Source of the DNA: a virus
Virus record (IMG/VR): IMGVR_UViG_3300023179_000180
Coordinates: 1-45,287 of that record
Length of the DNA stretch: 45,287 nt
Reading direction: 5' to 3' (one strand)
Position 1 is the first letter of the stretch; each line of letters opens with the position of its first letter. Under the pieces are notes generated by a model. The model did not search any database. It worked only from the letters and a program-made list of their open reading frames with translations, and was not told where the DNA came from. A program made the position numbers and the translations under genes. Positions 8,382 through 16,083 of this stretch are shown here, in pieces.

Positions 8382-9677
8382 ATGAACAAAAAAGATTTAC
8401 AAAACGCAATAAGAGAGTTCCTGTCAAAAGACGGGAACTCCCCTATTACCGAAGCTAATCTAACCAAAGCTCAATTAGACAAGAGGGAAGATTATCTTAA
8501 ACAATTAAAAAAGAATAAAAAAGAATTAGTAAAACGATACGGTAAGGATGCCGAATCGGTTATGTATGGTAGAGCAACAAACTTAGCTAAAAAAGCCGTA
8601 TCAGAAATGGATAAACAAAAATTAAAAGAACTAGTTAGAAACTCGTTAATGAACGAGAATAAAGAATTTACTGAAGAAGAAATTCAAGATACAATGGATG
8701 CCTTTCACATGTCTAGAGAAGATGCTATAACTCATTTACAACAAACATATGAAGACTATAAACAGTTTGATATGAAAGAAGGTAAAAAAGAGGATATGGA
8801 TGGGGATGGCGATATTGACTCTAAAGATTATCTTTTAAAACGTGATGCCGCTATTAAAAAAGCAAAAGGTGAAATGAAAGAAGCAAATATGTTTTCAACC
8901 GGAGGTAATATTAACCCTGAATTAGTTAAAAAAGTAGAACAATTTGTTAAAGGTGTAGCCAAATACTATGACTATAGCGTTGATGATGCTTTCTCAAGTA
9001 TTATGACTATCCTTAAAGGTGGTATAGCCAAAGAAGGAGTAAACGAAGATATTGATTTAGGTCATCAAGATGATGAACCACATATGATTAAAGGTGATTT
9101 ATACCAAATTGGTAAATACGCTATGGAATTATATGCTATGCTAGAAAAATATGATGAAATGAATCAAGAAGTTGATTTTCCAGCTTGGTGGCAGTCAAAA
9201 ATTACAGTAGCTAAAGAAAATATGGATGGTGCTAAACACTATTTAGAATTTGAATTAAAAGAACCAGCTATTGATGCCGCAGTAGATATTGCAACAGGTG
9301 AAACTCCAATGATGGAAGCAGAAATTGGCAAAGATGAAATTTTAGCAGGTAAAATTGCTAAAGCGCTTAAAGATATGGCTAATAAAGATGCTTCAGACCA
9401 ACATAACCTTAAACAAGCTAGAATAGCTTTAAACAAAGGTAATATTGATGCCGCTAAAAAAATTGCTGATCCTTATTTAGAAGAAGGTTTACCTAAAGGA
9501 TTTTGGGATAAAAAAATGAAAGCCAAAGATGAAACTAACGAATCATACGAGACTTTAAAGAAAAAAATCCAAAGCCAAGGCAAATCAGCTAAAGCAGCAG
9601 GTGCTATTGCCGGTGCTGTAGCAGCATACAAAGCAAAAGGTGGCGGATCAGGTCCAACAGCTAAACAGAAAAAATAA
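8382..9677 (+). CDS. Modular virion-type protein with EF-hand-like loop
   Basis: A 431-residue protein. The leader MNKKDLQNAIREFLSKDGNSPITEA contains I-T-E-A (residues 22-25), a textbook prohead-protease site. Then come a basic motif, LKKNKKELVKRYGKDAESVMYG; a second leader-like helix, DKQKLKELVRNSLMNE (residues 77-92); and a short acidic loop, DMDGDGDIDSKD, with the spacing of a calcium-binding EF-hand or dockerin loop. A helical domain follows, with HMIKGDLYQIGKYAMELYAML and VDFPAWWQSKI, which I recognise from structural proteins of marine T4-like phages. The C terminus is basic and Ala/Gly-rich. The starting ATG abuts the previous stop and the stop overlaps the next ATG. It looks assembled from reusable phage modules. 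Confidence 0.72.
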   Translation: MNKKDLQNAIREFLSKDGNSPITEANLTKAQLDKREDYLKQLKKNKKELVKRYGKDAESVMYGRATNLAKKAVSEMDKQKLKELVRNSLMNENKEFTEEEIQDTMDAFHMSREDAITHLQQTYEDYKQFDMKEGKKEDMDGDGDIDSKDYLLKRDAAIKKAKGEMKEANMFSTGGNINPELVKKVEQFVKGVAKYYDYSVDDAFSSIMTILKGGIAKEGVNEDIDLGHQDDEPHMIKGDLYQIGKYAMELYAMLEKYDEMNQEVDFPAWWQSKITVAKENMDGAKHYLEFELKEPAIDAAVDIATGETPMMEAEIGKDEILAGKIAKALKDMANKDASDQHNLKQARIALNKGNIDAAKKIADPYLEEGLPKGFWDKKMKAKDETNESYETLKKKIQSQGKSAKAAGAIAGAVAAYKAKGGGSGPTAKQKK

Positions 9678-10129
9678 TGACTAAAAACGAATTAAAGGAG
9701 AAAATCAAAACGATTGTAGGTAATATCTACAATCCAGAAACCTTAACTGGTAAGGAAGAAATTACCTTAGATGCTCCTAAATTCCCCGTTTTAGCTAAAT
9801 TTCCAGAACTTAAAGATATTATTATTGATTTGTTAACAGACCAATATGAAATATTTGTAACTGATATTCAATGGGTTGCTCCTCGTCCTACAACATTTAG
9901 AATTGTTTTGGGCAATGGTGAACCATTTTTATTAACTTACACTCCAAGAAGTTGGATTGCTCAAGTAGAAGGTAAAAAGTATTACTTATTAAACTTAAGC
10001 GAGGAAGAACAAGCAGCACAAGCAATAGCTAGAATGTTAGCTTATGGTGTAACAGAAGAAAAACCAGGTGGAACAGAAACACCAGAAGAAACACCAACAA
10101 AAACTCCTGAAGAAACACCAGCAGCTTAA
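9677..10129 (+). CDS. Phage protein, unknown function
   Basis: A 150-residue protein. It starts with the leader-like helix MTKNELKEKIKTIVGNIYN, followed by a compact alpha/beta domain (PKFPVLAKFPELKDIIIDLL, then DIQWVAPRPTTFRIVL and SWIAQVEGKKYYLLNL). The C terminus is a low-complexity tail of ETPEETPTKTPEETP repeats, probably unstructured. It overlaps the upstream stop as TAATG and is followed 2 bases later by the next gene. No family was recognised. The domain is not obviously enzymatic. Confidence 0.65.
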   Translation: MTKNELKEKIKTIVGNIYNPETLTGKEEITLDAPKFPVLAKFPELKDIIIDLLTDQYEIFVTDIQWVAPRPTTFRIVLGNGEPFLLTYTPRSWIAQVEGKKYYLLNLSEEEQAAQAIARMLAYGVTEEKPGGTETPEETPTKTPEETPAA

Positions 10130-10131
10130 TT

Positions 10132-11364
10132 ATGGATGCACTAGATTTATTTTTTAAAGAAGTTAATTATAAATTTCCAAAAGGATTTTGTGATACAAAT
10201 GATGCACAAGATATTTTGTTATTAGAAAAATTAATTAAAAATTTAGTTCCTGAATTTAGCTTTGCAATATTAAAGGAAACCTTATTGTTAGAAGTTACAG
10301 ACAAAGAAATTAATAACAACACTAAAAAAGCAATTGAATCTATTGTAAGTAATGCTGAATCTGAATTAGGATTTAAAACACAAAGTGATACAAATCGTTT
10401 AGGTAATCCTAATAAAATAGAGCCTGAAAAAATGACTCAACTTTTTAAAGATTTATTAGGTGTTGAAAACATAACAACTTATGGTCCTAAACAAGGACCT
10501 AATCCTTCAAGTAAATTTACAATGTATGAAATGGATACTGATAAATTTGGTATGGTTAGAATTATTGTAAGTGGAGGAGGAAATGTTGGAGAAAAATATG
10601 AACAGGAATTTGTTGCTAAAGCTAAAGCCAATGCTGGTAAATCAAATGATGAATTACCTAATGATTTAAAAACATTATATAATACTTTAGGTATAGACAA
10701 TAGTAAATTAACAGCTGAAAATATTAAATTTGCAGGTGCTACAGATACTAAAAGAAGTTTATCTTTAGAAGGTCCTCAAGATATAGGTAAAACTATATCA
10801 GACCTGACTATAACTTATGGTGGTAAAGAGTATTATATTTCTTTAAAAAATGTATCCGGTAGTGGAGTTTATAGTGGTCCTAATGTTCCTTTTATTTATG
10901 AAAAGGATGGCAAAGTTATTTATGATGATAGCAAGAAAAACTCAACCCCACCAATAGCTTTATTGTTTGATATTTTTAATATTGATTCTCAAAAGTTAGC
11001 AGATGGGTTAAATGGATATGTAACTAAAGAAGGTACAGAAGATACTTTTTCAAAAGTAAAAATCGATAGTAATAAATTTAAAAAACTATTAGCTTCATCT
11101 TTAGGATATGGTTACTATTATGTTAGAGAAACAAAACCAGGTGAAGTAAAAGTTATACCTTTACTTTCAGCTAAAGACTCTGAAAATGCTATTGGTAATA
11201 TTACTAACACAGAAATTAAATACCCTGGTCCTAATACAAAACAATTAACTATGAAAATAGATACTGAAAGCCCTATATTTGGTAGTTCTCAATACCAGGT
11301 TTCAGTTAGAAATACTGCAGGTAAATTGTTACCTTTATCGTTAAGAGTTAGTAAAACTAAATAA
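10132..11364 (+). CDS. Phage protein with possible nuclease-like core
   Basis: A 410-residue protein, of which residues 1-90 are helical. The centre contains GKTISDLTITYGGKEYYISLKNVSG, split here as SDLTI and YYISLK. An Asp on one strand and S-L-K on the next, after a Gly turn, is the pattern seen in some phage proteins of the PD-(D/E)xK nuclease-like fold, although the usual acidic residue before the lysine is a serine. The C-terminal half is beta-rich. No leader helix with a clear (L/I)xE(A/G) site is visible. A nuclease assignment is only a possibility; a structural protein is equally compatible. The next gene is preceded by TATTTATA right after this stop codon. Confidence 0.6.
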   Translation: MDALDLFFKEVNYKFPKGFCDTNDAQDILLLEKLIKNLVPEFSFAILKETLLLEVTDKEINNNTKKAIESIVSNAESELGFKTQSDTNRLGNPNKIEPEKMTQLFKDLLGVENITTYGPKQGPNPSSKFTMYEMDTDKFGMVRIIVSGGGNVGEKYEQEFVAKAKANAGKSNDELPNDLKTLYNTLGIDNSKLTAENIKFAGATDTKRSLSLEGPQDIGKTISDLTITYGGKEYYISLKNVSGSGVYSGPNVPFIYEKDGKVIYDDSKKNSTPPIALLFDIFNIDSQKLADGLNGYVTKEGTEDTFSKVKIDSNKFKKLLASSLGYGYYYVRETKPGEVKVIPLLSAKDSENAIGNITNTEIKYPGPNTKQLTMKIDTESPIFGSSQYQVSVRNTAGKLLPLSLRVSKTK

Positions 11365-11372
11365 TATTTATA
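11365..11372 (+). promoter_or_regulatory. TATTTATA element
   Basis: This octamer begins immediately after the TAA at 11362-11364 and ends 3 bases before ATG 11376. Such a short distance would give a leaderless transcript if it acts as a -10 element. A translation-enhancing role is the alternative. Confidence 0.45.
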
Positions 11373-11375
11373 ACC

Positions 11376-12449
11376 ATGGATTTAAAAAAATTAATTAGGG
11401 AAGTATTAGAAAACAAGGATTGTTGCACTGCAACAAAACCTACTAAAGCACCTATATTAAACGAAAATCTTCAGTCGCGTGTTTTGATGACTGAAAATAT
11501 GCAATACCATATAGACAATAAAAAACCGCTATATGAAACAACATTACCATATGGTTCTAAAGAATATTTAGATTTATGGGTTGAAGCAAGATACTTGTAT
11601 TCTCGTGGTGCTTTAAACGTTGAAGGTATTGATAAAGAAAAAATTACCGAAACTCATTTAGGTGAATATGGAATATTTGAAGGCCAATTAGTTCCTTTAG
11701 ATATGCCTATGCTTGAAGAAAATTCAATTGAGGAAATAAAATTAACGAGTGCGGGAACTATGGATATGATTCGCCGTGTATTTAAAGACCCTAAACTATT
11801 AAATTTTTTAGATTTTAAATCTTTTAAAGACTTTTTAGCATTTATTAAGGGGGGTTCTTTAAGTGATTATGATGAAGTTAAAAGTGATATTCAACAATAC
11901 GATCAACAACTTGCTGAAGGTATATTAACAGAAGATAACATCGCTGAATTAGAAAAAATTAAAAAAGAAGTTGAAGCTTTAATGCCAAGTCTTAGTTGGA
12001 TAGATGATGTTACTGTTTCTAATTATAGTGGTGATCTAGATATTGAATTAGATTATAAATTAGATCCTCAAGAAATTAAACAATTATCTCAACTTGCTTC
12101 TAAGTATAATATGGATTTAATATACAAAACAGGTAAAAATGCTACATTAACAAAACGTAGAGTTCCACCAAAATATGAGGAATTAAACGAAGCCGAATAC
12201 CAAGGACGTAAAGTTCAATTAGGTAAACCAATGCAAGGTGATAGTAAAAAGTTTAAAGTATATGTTAAAAACGATAAAGGTAAGGTTGTAAAAGTTAACT
12301 TTGGATTTGGTGGTAAATCAGCTAAAGGTAAGCGAATGGTAATTAAAGCCAAAAACCCAAAAAGACGTGCCGCCTATAGAGCAAGACACCATTGTGACAA
12401 TCCAGGACCACGTTGGAAAGCAAATTATTGGTCTTGTAAAAAATGGTAA
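11376..12449 (+). CDS. Virion-type protein with C-terminal CDNPGP...YWSCKKW domain
   Basis: A 357-residue protein. The leader helix MDLKKLIREVLENKDCC is followed by ILNEN. Further (L/I)xE sites occur internally, notably ELNEAEYQG near residue 275. The C-terminal approximately 85 residues (KVQLGKPMQGDSKKFKVYV...KVNFGFGG...NPKRRAAYRARHHCDNPGP...YWSCKKW) form a basic module that I know as a recurring C terminus of marine T4-like phage proteins. The conserved Cys pair, His residues and basic patch could bind metal or nucleic acid. TATTTATA precedes the gene, and the next gene starts one base after the stop. Role unknown; packaged or head-associated protein inferred. Confidence 0.7.
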   Translation: MDLKKLIREVLENKDCCTATKPTKAPILNENLQSRVLMTENMQYHIDNKKPLYETTLPYGSKEYLDLWVEARYLYSRGALNVEGIDKEKITETHLGEYGIFEGQLVPLDMPMLEENSIEEIKLTSAGTMDMIRRVFKDPKLLNFLDFKSFKDFLAFIKGGSLSDYDEVKSDIQQYDQQLAEGILTEDNIAELEKIKKEVEALMPSLSWIDDVTVSNYSGDLDIELDYKLDPQEIKQLSQLASKYNMDLIYKTGKNATLTKRRVPPKYEELNEAEYQGRKVQLGKPMQGDSKKFKVYVKNDKGKVVKVNFGFGGKSAKGKRMVIKAKNPKRRAAYRARHHCDNPGPRWKANYWSCKKW

Positions 12450-12450
12450 T

Positions 12451-12864
12451 ATGATTAACTTACTTGACATATTAAGCGAAGCAGAGGTATCAAAATGTCC
12501 TGCCCCTACTCAAAACATTGAATTAAACCTTCAAAACAGACAGAAGGCAATTAATGAATATGGATACGGTCCATTGAATCCTAATGAACCTAATGATAAG
12601 TTCTGGCAGGCTAAAGTTGATATGTGGAAGCTTGATTCTGTAGAAGAAGCAAAGAAATCACGTTGTGGTAATTGTGCTGCTTTTGATCAAACTACTAAAA
12701 CATTAGATTGTATTGCTAAAGGAATTGGTAACGATGAAGGTAGTGAAGATCCTTTTGATGTTATTAAAGCTGGTGATTTAGGTTATTGCAGATTTTTAAA
12801 GTTCAAATGTGCGGCTGCTAGAACTTGTGATGCTTGGGTTGTTGGTGGTCCTCTAACTGATTAG
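12451..12864 (+). CDS. Cysteine-rich phage protein
   Basis: The start chosen is ATG 12451, one base after the upstream stop, giving 137 residues. A longer frame to 12367 lies wholly inside the previous gene and is unlikely. The protein opens with MINLLDILSEAEVSK, which contains L-S-E-A, a near-ideal prohead-protease site at residues 8-11. The body ends with a cysteine-rich domain: RCGNCAAFDQ, LDCIAKGIG, then GYCRFLKFKCAAARTCDAWVVGGP. The CxxC...C...YC pattern resembles small metal-binding domains and loosely the high-potential iron-sulfur fold, but I cannot decide between zinc, Fe-S or disulfides. A small packaged protein is the favoured inference. Confidence 0.7.
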   Translation: MINLLDILSEAEVSKCPAPTQNIELNLQNRQKAINEYGYGPLNPNEPNDKFWQAKVDMWKLDSVEEAKKSRCGNCAAFDQTTKTLDCIAKGIGNDEGSEDPFDVIKAGDLGYCRFLKFKCAAARTCDAWVVGGPLTD

Positions 12865-12873
12865 AAAATAATA

Positions 12874-12881
12874 TATTTATA
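12874..12881 (+). promoter_or_regulatory. TATTTATA element
   Basis: This octamer lies in the 21-base gap before ATG 12886, 4 bases from the ATG. It sits in an AT palindrome (12873-12887) that reaches the start codon. Confidence 0.45.
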
Positions 12882-12885
12882 AAAT

Positions 12886-13521
12886 ATGGATAACTTTAAC
12901 TTAAGAGCATACTTACAAAGCCAAATACTATTTGAGGCCGAAGGTGCTGATGAGGCAGAATTAGATCTTTTAGATAAAGAAATTGAATCGGCTTTTGCCT
13001 CTAGTTTAGGTGCTTTACAAGGTCAAGTAGCAGAAGTTAAAGGTCAAGTTGATGAAGCCGAAACAGATTTAAATGAGGCTGTTGTCTCACTTTTAGTTTC
13101 ATTATTATTGTCTGCTCCTAAATTATTAGAAATTATTGGGGGTATGGTTAAAAAAATTGCTACTAAATTTTCTAAAGAAAAAGGCAAAGTAGCAGCCGGA
13201 GATGGTTTTATTCATGCTGGTCATCACTTAGAGCAAAAATATTTAGGATTACTTAAAAAAGTAATTAAAGTAACAGGTATTGCTAAAAAAGCAAACCTAA
13301 AATCAGAGGCCGAAATAGATAAAGCAGCAAAAGTAATGCTTTACACTGTTTTAGGAGCAGCCGCTGTATCCGCTGGTTTTGCTTCAGTTGAAGCTATTGG
13401 TGGTGCTTTAGCAGGTAAAGGTGTAAGTGCTGCCGTTTACGGTGCTGCTAAAGGAGGTTTAGCTCATCTAAAAGGAACAGAAGTTGTTGATGGAGTTAAA
13501 AAATTAATAGCAAAAATATAA
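12886..13521 (+). CDS. Hydrophobic phage protein, candidate membrane-active packaged protein
   Basis: A 211-residue protein. The leader MDNFNLRAYLQSQILFEAEG contains L-F-E-A (residues 15-18), a strong prohead-protease match. After an acidic helical region come a hydrophobic helix, AVVSLLVSLLLSAPKLLEI (about residues 65-83), and an Ala/Gly-rich hydrophobic segment, VLGAAAVSAGFASVEAIGG (about 155-173). The first is similar in style to the LVSLITILIASLLLNP segment of the gene at 6723. The combination of a cleavable leader and membrane-seeking segments would suit a protein ejected with the DNA to permeabilise or bridge the inner membrane. That role is an inference; a prohead component is the alternative. 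Confidence 0.68.
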   Translation: MDNFNLRAYLQSQILFEAEGADEAELDLLDKEIESAFASSLGALQGQVAEVKGQVDEAETDLNEAVVSLLVSLLLSAPKLLEIIGGMVKKIATKFSKEKGKVAAGDGFIHAGHHLEQKYLGLLKKVIKVTGIAKKANLKSEAEIDKAAKVMLYTVLGAAAVSAGFASVEAIGGALAGKGVSAAVYGAAKGGLAHLKGTEVVDGVKKLIAKI

Positions 13522-13531
13522 ATAAAAACGG

Positions 13532-14260
13532 ATGGCATCTATTTTTATAACCGGAGTAGGACAATCCCTAACATCATCTTTTGATACGTTTTGGGATGCT
13601 AAAACTATAGCTAATAACTATGGTTACGGTTATTTAGGATCATACCCTCCAGCATCACCAAATGTTAATTATACTTTAGATTCAGGAAGTGGTGCAAATA
13701 CTACTTCTAAACCTTTACAAATGTATACTCCTTACCCTACATCAACAGTAAGGGGTAAATTATATTTTTTAACAGGTACTAACTTTGCATCTGATTATGC
13801 TGCTTTAAATACAGCAGGATTAAATCCAAATTTATTTACAGAAATTCAAATCCCATCAACAGGTCAATATTATGTTATTACACCTTCTTTAGAAAGTGCT
13901 GTAGGGTCAACTCAACAGTATGTAGTACAATATGCTTTTACTGATGAGGATGATTTATATAATAATGCTTGGAGGATTCAAGCCCATGGTAGTACTACAG
14001 ATCCAATAACAACCCAAGCTAATTGGATAGCATTAACTGTAGGAGGAGGATGGACTTTAGCCCCTTATAATTTAAATTTATCTACTACTGGTGATAAAGC
14101 AAAAATTGTAGCCTCAATTTTAGGATATACTCCAAAAAGTATTACTTTGCAAGCATCAATTAACCCAAAAGTAAAAGGAGCAATGGTAGTTGCGGGTGCT
14201 GGAACTCCTTTTGACAACATATCATATAATAATATTGTTCCTTTAGTTTATAAAACTTAA
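13532..14260 (+). CDS. Beta-rich virion-type protein, unknown
   Basis: A 242-residue protein rich in Thr, Ser, Tyr, Asn and Gly, starting MASIFITGVGQSLTSSFDTFWD. There are no membrane segments and no leader helix. The composition (TGTNF, YYVITPSL, WTLAPYNLNL) is typical of phage tail, fibre or decoration proteins. It is the last gene before a terminator at 14321-14356, so it closes the long left-hand transcription unit. I do not recognise a family and offer only a structural role. Confidence 0.6.
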   Translation: MASIFITGVGQSLTSSFDTFWDAKTIANNYGYGYLGSYPPASPNVNYTLDSGSGANTTSKPLQMYTPYPTSTVRGKLYFLTGTNFASDYAALNTAGLNPNLFTEIQIPSTGQYYVITPSLESAVGSTQQYVVQYAFTDEDDLYNNAWRIQAHGSTTDPITTQANWIALTVGGGWTLAPYNLNLSTTGDKAKIVASILGYTPKSITLQASINPKVKGAMVVAGAGTPFDNISYNNIVPLVYKT

Positions 14261-14320
14261 TAGGAATAAATTTATAGACGGATTCATAGCCCGTTGCTAA
14301 ACCTTAAAAAAATGACAGCT

Positions 14321-14356
14321 GTGGCGTCACCAAATTTGGAGATGTCACTTTTTTTT
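14321..14356 (+). terminator. Rho-independent terminator
   Basis: Stem GTGGCGTCACC (14321-14331) pairs with GGAGATGTCAC (14338-14348) through 10 pairs including two G-U and one mismatch. The loop is AAATTT, followed by eight T. It ends the left-hand gene block before the FAD oxidoreductase gene. Confidence 0.8.
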
Positions 14357-14365
14357 ATTATATTA
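14356..14365 (+). promoter_or_regulatory. TATTATATTA element
   Basis: This 10-mer immediately follows the terminator and lies 13 bases before ATG 14379. The identical 10-mer precedes the genes at 15783 and 44672. A candidate promoter core for accessory genes; inferred. Confidence 0.45.
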
Positions 14366-14378
14366 ACGTGTTAAACAT

Positions 14379-15746
14379 ATGAACAAGAAAATTGTAATTG
14401 TAGGATCAGGTGTAGCAGGTGTAAATGCTGCCACCAAATTAGTAGACAATGGTTACGATGGTAAATTAATTACCATTATTGATATGGGTAAAGACCCTTA
14501 CAACAGAAAACCTGAGGAAGTAATGACAGGTTTCCTAGGTGCTGGAGGTTGGTCTGATGGCAAATTGACTTACCATACAGCTATTGGAGGTCAATTATCT
14601 AAATATACAGGTGAAAAGAAAGCAATGGCTTTAATGGATGAAGTTATTACTAACTTTAAACGTTTCCATCCTAAACCAGAGGAAGTACAATGTTCAAATC
14701 CAATTGAAGAACCAAATTTTATTAAACCATATTTTGGTTTAAGATTATTTCCTGTTTGGCACGTAGGTACAGATTATTTATCTGAAATTGCTAAAAATTG
14801 GTATGATTATTTAGTATCTAAAGGTGTTAATTTCCATTGGGAAGCTAAAGTAACATCTATTGTATTTGATAAAAATTTAGTATTTGTTAAAGAATTAAAT
14901 CAATATGTTATTGATAAACAAGGATTTCCTGATTTTGAAATATCTTATGATGAACTTATTTTTGCTGTAGGTAAATCAGGTATTGATTTTGCTCAACAAA
15001 TACAAGATGATTATAAATTAGAAACTGAACCTAAATCAGTACAAATTGGAGTTAGATTTGAAGCACCACAACATCACTTCCAGAAACTAATTGATATTAG
15101 TTACGATTTTAAATTGTATCGTAAGTTTGATACAGGTGTTTCATTACGTTCATTTTGTACAAATAATAATGCCGCTTACGTTGCTGTAGAGGAAACATAT
15201 GGTGATGTTACTTACAATGGTCATGCTAAAAAAGATCCTAAATACCTAAACGGAATGACTAATTTTGGTATTATTATGGAAATTAAGGACATTGAAGATC
15301 CATTTGCTTGGTCTCGTAAAGTAGTAAATAAATTACAATCAAATGGTACTGGATTATATTATTCACCATCCAGAACTTCATCAACAACATCAGAAGGTGA
15401 AAAAGTTAGCTCAATCCAAATTGATAGTTTAGATATAGTAAGACGGGGAATGGGTAAATATTGGAATTACATAGAGGATTTTATTGAGGATATGAAGAAA
15501 GTATTTCCAACACTTAAAGATGATTGGGGTGTTTATGTTCCTGAAGTAAAATATTTGTCACCTGAACCATTAGTTTATCCTAAAGATTTAGCATTAGTTG
15601 ATTTTCCAAATGTTCACTTTGTAGGAGATGCCTTATCAGCTAGAGGAATTACAGTTTCAGGAGCACAAGGTATTTTAGCTGTAGAAAAATTTGTAACCGA
15701 AGATGAATGGGATAACATTCATGGGGATATGACTTATTGGAAATAA
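14379..15746 (+). CDS. FAD-dependent dehydrogenase-like oxidoreductase
   Basis: A 455-residue flavoprotein. An N-terminal Rossmann fold has IVIVGSGVAGVNAA (G9-x-G11-x-x-G14). A C-terminal FAD-contact motif, HFVGDALSARGITVSGAQG, is followed by a helix, ILAVEKF. The overall layout resembles uncharacterised FAD-dependent dehydrogenases (the COG2509 type) rather than thioredoxin reductase: no redox CxxC is seen and the middle is a long substrate domain. It is presumably cytoplasmic; the substrate is unknown. The gene stands between a terminator and its own TATTATATTA element, so it is an independently expressed accessory metabolic gene, not part of the virion operon. Confidence 0.8.
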   Translation: MNKKIVIVGSGVAGVNAATKLVDNGYDGKLITIIDMGKDPYNRKPEEVMTGFLGAGGWSDGKLTYHTAIGGQLSKYTGEKKAMALMDEVITNFKRFHPKPEEVQCSNPIEEPNFIKPYFGLRLFPVWHVGTDYLSEIAKNWYDYLVSKGVNFHWEAKVTSIVFDKNLVFVKELNQYVIDKQGFPDFEISYDELIFAVGKSGIDFAQQIQDDYKLETEPKSVQIGVRFEAPQHHFQKLIDISYDFKLYRKFDTGVSLRSFCTNNNAAYVAVEETYGDVTYNGHAKKDPKYLNGMTNFGIIMEIKDIEDPFAWSRKVVNKLQSNGTGLYYSPSRTSSTTSEGEKVSSIQIDSLDIVRRGMGKYWNYIEDFIEDMKKVFPTLKDDWGVYVPEVKYLSPEPLVYPKDLALVDFPNVHFVGDALSARGITVSGAQGILAVEKFVTEDEWDNIHGDMTYWK

Positions 15747-15767
15747 TTAGGAAAATTAAAGAATTTT

Positions 15768-15777
15768 TATTATATTA
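15768..15777 (+). promoter_or_regulatory. TATTATATTA element
   Basis: Identical to the 10-mers at 14356 and 44657. It lies 5 bases before ATG 15783, in a 36-base gap after the oxidoreductase stop. Confidence 0.45.
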
Positions 15778-15782
15778 CAATT

Positions 15783-16031
15783 ATGAAAACTAAATACGAA
15801 CCAAGTAGAAAATTAACCAAAGATGATGGCACTATTGCCTATGTTTGGGAAAATAAACTACACAATTGGGAAGGTCCAGCATACATTCCACAAGGTGATA
15901 ATCGTAAACGTGAATATCATCTCCATGGTATTCCATATACAGAAGATGGTTGGAAAGAAGCTCGTCGTAACCGTGAAGGGTTACCATGGTTTAAAACCAA
16001 TTTAGGCCAAGCAGGTCAAAACAGACATTAA
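15783..16031 (+). CDS. Small phage protein with LHNxEGPA-type repeat motif
   Basis: An 82-residue protein. VWENKLHNWEGPAYIP followed by REYHLHGIPYTEDGW has the rhythm of the short repeats (NGxxHxxxGPA...YxxxGxxx) seen in many phage and bacterial proteins related to MORN-like sequences. Here there are one to two copies only. Function unknown. It has its own upstream TATTATATTA element and is followed by a hairpin before the HNH gene. Confidence 0.6.
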   Translation: MKTKYEPSRKLTKDDGTIAYVWENKLHNWEGPAYIPQGDNRKREYHLHGIPYTEDGWKEARRNREGLPWFKTNLGQAGQNRH

Positions 16032-16039
16032 AAGAAAAA

Positions 16040-16068
16040 GGATTTCCCTTAATTTTTCAAGGAAGTCC
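16040..16068 (+). promoter_or_regulatory. Hairpin upstream of the HNH endonuclease gene
   Basis: GGATTTCCCTT (16040-16050) pairs with AAGGAAGTCC (16059-16068), with one bulged C and one G-U. There is no T-run afterwards, so it is not a classic terminator. It ends 15 bases before ATG 16084. Hairpins upstream of free-standing homing endonuclease genes in T4 limit their expression; a similar role here is inferred. Confidence 0.45.
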
Positions 16069-16083
16069 TAATATGTATAATGG

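Noticed and set aside
12367-12450. Earlier start for the cysteine-rich gene
   Set aside because: It lies wholly within the 3' end of the previous gene in another frame. ATG 12451 follows the stop by one base and gives the leader MINLLDILSEAE.
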